Shown here in pieces: positions 61,620-64,000 of a stretch of DNA of 64,000 bases (positions are counted from its first letter, which is position 1; every line of letters begins with the position of its first letter). Source of the DNA: an uncultured cyanobacterium (GTDB lineage Bacteria > Cyanobacteriota > Cyanobacteriia > Cyanobacteriales > Nostocaceae). The translations under genes and the position numbers were made by a program. Under the pieces are notes generated by a model. That model saw nothing but the letters and a program-made list of their open reading frames with translations. It was not told the origin of the DNA and did not search any database. The stretch lies in the NCBI GenBank assembly GCA_903848645.1, contig CAINGU010000043.1:29890-93889 (forward strand), in the 5' to 3' direction.

Positions 61620-63197
61620 CTAATACCACCCAGTTGAAGCAGAACTACAGCTACTTCCACAGGCTTTACCAGAAGCTTTAGCTTTGAGAACAGGTGAATA
61701 TACCATATTAGTGTAAACAGTTGAGCTATAGGAATCATAGGAGTAACTTTTCCCATCTTCACGCATTATTTGTGCAAATGTATAACCATTACCCGTGAAA
61801 TTAGTGACTTTAGCCCAATTTGATTTGCAAGTTGGAGAATATCGCAGTTCTACTTTCCCCTGTGCAAAAGAAGCGGTACTGACTGTATATCCATCATTAC
61901 ACCCCTGTTTAACAGGATCTTGATTATTACAATTTGCTTCATTAGGACTCGCAGAACAAGTGGCATTAGGACTAGTAGATTGAGAGTTTAATTTCCAACC
62001 ATAATAATTAGCATTTGAAGGCATTTGCCAAAAAGGAAGATCCTTTCTATTGTTAGTGTGAGCAGTCAAATAGATATTTCCTTTACTATCTTTTGAAGTT
62101 ACAATCATAGCGTGATCCATCCACCCATCTTTATTCCAATCAGCTTGGAGAAAATCACCTGGTTGAAGTTCAGAGATATTGTTAGCTAAAGAAGCACGTC
62201 CATTTTTAGTAAACGCATATAAATGACCAGCACTAGTCCATGTATAACTCTGATTTAGGTTGCCATAATACCAAGCAGAAATAGAATCATACGCACCTGA
62301 TATTTGTGTCCATCCACCAGCGAAAAGAGATTGAGAGACAAAATTAGTACAATCGTTATCACTAAATGTACGATAGGATGAATTATAATTACTCCAGTAT
62401 TTGTAGGCGTAATCAATAATCGCTTGACGATTTAGTGAAGCAGCGGCAATCAATTGAGTATCAAGGTTAAATTTTTTAGAGTTATCAAGCACTTGAAAAT
62501 AATTTATTGGCTGCTTAAAACTCAACAATTTATTCAGTTTTTCCCCTGCTTGAGCTATGAGATTATTTTTTTGATAATTACTATTTTTTGATTGGGAGTT
62601 ATTAGTAGATGTGGGGATGGTAGATTTATCAATTAATGGTACACCAGGTTCAGGTGCAGTGACAGGTGCATTAACAATCTGATTTTCTTTTAATTTCCAA
62701 TGATCATTTTCTAAATTAAAAGTCAAGCGTCTATCTTGGTAATATTCAGTTGTCTTAGGAGCAGAAGGATCGCCACTATTATCCAAGTTCATTGTGGTAT
62801 GTTCAGTGGCATCTACACTAGCTTTATTCCCCTGGATTTTCGTTTTGTTGATCTTCAACTCAGTTTGAAAATCAGTGTAACGAATGCCATGAGAAAACAG
62901 ATTAGCTCCTTGTTTTGAATTGCCACTAATTAAAGCTTGATTTTCCGCTTCAATGGCAGCTTTAGATAAATTTGCTAGTTTAGCTTCTGGTGTTAATTTA
63001 TGTTGGTTATTTTCAGCACATAATTTACTGAGATCAAGAACTGTACCATTAGTTGTTGTCTGGTAACAAAGGGGTTCACCAATAGGTTTACTACTGGGCG
63101 CAGACTCTGCTCTTCCCACTTGTGCTATGGGCAACATACTCAACAAAAACAGGCTAATACCGGGTAATAAGAGGCTTTTCACTTTTAACATTTTCAA
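61620..63197 (-). CDS. Secreted amidase-domain (Amidase_6) protein with DUF2690-like C-terminus
   Basis: The product has 525 residues with a signal peptide (MKMLKVKSLLLPGISLFLLS and cleavage near GRA-ES). The central domain (about 255-400) has the cysteine-amidase segment YAYKYWSNYN then DNDCTNFVSQSLFAGGW, and His in WMDHAMIVT, typical of PF12671. The C-terminal part (about 415-500) has the CSASPNEANC/DPVKQGC pattern and VELRYSPTCKSNWAKV, as in DUF2690. It should act outside the cytosol, perhaps on peptidoglycan peptides or polymers. The catalytic Cys and His are present. Single gene. Confidence 0.85.
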   Translation of the reverse strand: MKMLKVKSLLLPGISLFLLSMLPIAQVGRAESAPSSKPIGEPLCYQTTTNGTVLDLSKLCAENNQHKLTPEAKLANLSKAAIEAENQALISGNSKQGANLFSHGIRYTDFQTELKINKTKIQGNKASVDATEHTTMNLDNSGDPSAPKTTEYYQDRRLTFNLENDHWKLKENQIVNAPVTAPEPGVPLIDKSTIPTSTNNSQSKNSNYQKNNLIAQAGEKLNKLLSFKQPINYFQVLDNSKKFNLDTQLIAAASLNRQAIIDYAYKYWSNYNSSYRTFSDNDCTNFVSQSLFAGGWTQISGAYDSISAWYYGNLNQSYTWTSAGHLYAFTKNGRASLANNISELQPGDFLQADWNKDGWMDHAMIVTSKDSKGNIYLTAHTNNRKDLPFWQMPSNANYYGWKLNSQSTSPNATCSASPNEANCNNQDPVKQGCNDGYTVSTASFAQGKVELRYSPTCKSNWAKVTNFTGNGYTFAQIMREDGKSYSYDSYSSTVYTNMVYSPVLKAKASGKACGSSCSSASTGWY

Positions 63198-63339
63198 ACA
63201 CTTGGTATACTCATAGCTGAATTCTATCCTCTATACCGAAGCTTGTCAGGATAGATAAAGTGTGAAAAAGTGGTAAAAAGTGGGTACTATACTATTAAAG
63301 GCTAAAATAGCTTTTAATACAGACTATATAAATAAGTAA

Positions 63340-63885
63340 ATGGACTTTCAAGAAGCATTAAAACTTGCAGACGAATTGGTGTTTAGCAAAACTGGAGAAC
63401 ACCTTGATGACTTGCACTGCAAAATTTTTCAGCAAGCTTGGCAAGGTGACACATATAAGGAAATTGCTATCAATCTTGATTATAGTCTAGAGCATATTAA
63501 GAAAGAAGCAGCTCAGTTATGGCAAATGCTCTCAGAGCCTTTACCAGAAGAAGATGGCAAAACTAAATCTCAGAAAAAGCAAGAAGTTAGCAGAACTAAC
63601 TTTAAGAGTGTATTACAGAGAAAGTGGGAATCTCAACAGTCTGAACAAGCCCTAAAAGCCAAGGAAAATAAACTTGCTTGCTCAAAACCGGAAATAGAGA
63701 ATCCTGATTTTCGTATCTATAGTCAGGCAATTATTACTCACCAATATCAAAATACTACTGTAGAGTCACAGGCATCCAACCAACCAAGTCTGCAAGGAGT
63801 GCATATTCCTAATACTCGCAATCAAGTTTTTGGACGAAATGAACTCATCAAAACAGTTCTGGCTCTTCGGTACTTGTTATGCTAA
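63340..63885 (+). pseudogene. N-terminal part of a conflict-type regulator (vMAP-M0-like), cut by an insertion sequence
   Basis: The N-terminal 90 residues (MDFQEALKLADELVFSKTGE..., YKEIAINLDYSLEHIKKEAA, TNFKSVLQRKW) read like the helical vMAP-M0 domain that heads many cyanobacterial NACHT, NB-ARC and WD40 proteins. After a polar linker comes VFGRNELIKTVL, which resembles the start of an NB-ARC or AAA domain. The last residues (ALRYLLC) are coded by the end of an insertion sequence starting at 63861. The gene is therefore broken at about residue 173, and the NTPase part would lie beyond the element. Domain names are given by pattern recall and not by search. Confidence 0.65.
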
Positions 63886-64000
63886 ACTATTAAATAAAAT
63901 GCCAGTTTAATAAGCATCTAATTCGGAAATTTTCAAAGTTTTTAAATCCATATCCCGAACGTTTTATTAGTTTAAGCTTGTTATTAATTCCTTCCACAGT
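63861..64000. mobile_element. ISL3-like insertion sequence, right end (runs off window)
   Basis: The end at 63861 reads GGCTCTTCGGTACTTGTTAT, the type of terminal repeat found in ISL3-family elements. The transposase stop lies 29 bp inside it. The ISL3 family makes 8-bp target duplications; ACAGTTCT at 63853-63860 would be the left copy. The other end is outside the window, so this is not confirmed. Confidence 0.75.
63890..64000 (-). CDS. ISL3-family transposase, C-terminal end (partial)
   Basis: Reverse-strand translation from the window edge gives TVEGINNKLKLIKRSGYGFK, then NFENFRIRCLLNWHFI and a TAA at 63890-63892. This is the conserved C-terminus of ISL3-family DDE transposases (EGxNNKLKxIKRxxYG). 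Only 36 residues are inside the window. The catalytic Glu of the DDE triad is the E of TVEGINN. Confidence 0.88.
   Translation of the reverse strand, partial: TVEGINNKLKLIKRSGYGFKNFENFRIRCLLNWHFI

Overview
The window looks like chromosome of a filamentous, heterocyst-type cyanobacterium (order Nostocales; the Anabaena/Dolichospermum/Aphanizomenon group is my inference). The signs are: many HIP1 sites (GCGATCGC), low GC, a psbY photosystem II gene, a bilin-type heme oxygenase, a Cph1-type phytochrome with its Rcp response regulator, cyanobacteria-restricted families, and abundant short tandem heptamer repeats and palindromic elements between genes. No taxonomic search was possible.

Layout. 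1-5 kb: 5' end of glmM, heme oxygenase, folC, psbY (41 aa), a gamma-carbonic-anhydrase-like protein, a TIGR02652-like protein and a VOC protein. 5-17 kb: M16 peptidase, map, a peptidoglycan-binding protein, a Ca2+/H+ exchanger, a GH57/DUF3536 enzyme and an alpha/beta hydrolase. 17-24 kb: an SLH-domain protein, an RtcB RNA ligase interrupted by a small intein, a HAD hydrolase, tRNA-Ala(CGC), a decayed gene, an S1 protein and a B12-binding radical SAM protein. 24-30 kb: phytochrome cphA, rcpA and a REC-histidine kinase on one strand, then a PMT-family glycosyltransferase. 30-34 kb: a tandemly duplicated cassette of a small membrane protein plus a TerB-like fusion protein, in which the second membrane-protein copy is truncated. 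34-48 kb: mainly metabolism and transport (Rieske, methyltransferase, corA, SDR, cupin, isochorismatase, phosphoribosyltransferase, GPH symporter, argS, 4-hydroxybenzoate prenyltransferase, ppx). 48.8-53.8 kb: an accessory block with a HEPN protein and a DUF262 protein in a 4-bp-overlapping pair, facing a 1032-aa CyRepA1-like plasmid replication protein. 54-64 kb: TPR protein, MBL hydrolase, pyrE, tRNA-Leu(CAG), murA, a GspE/PilB-like ATPase, an amidase-domain protein, and a conflict-system-type gene cut by an ISL3-like insertion sequence that runs off the window.

The most notable signals are: (i) the RtcB mini-intein placed exactly before the metal-binding Cys, with an HNH-endonuclease-like remnant; (ii) the DUF262-HEPN pair beside a plasmid-type replication gene, a candidate defence or addiction module in a possibly integrated plasmid; (iii) the duplicated TerB-fusion cassette; (iv) several MITE-like families with terminal inverted repeats and nested hairpins; (v) a probable ATT start codon for murA; (vi) a textbook CRP-type operator at 43057-43072; and (vii) genes that usual pipelines may miss (psbY, a 38-aa membrane peptide, a 52-aa acidic protein).
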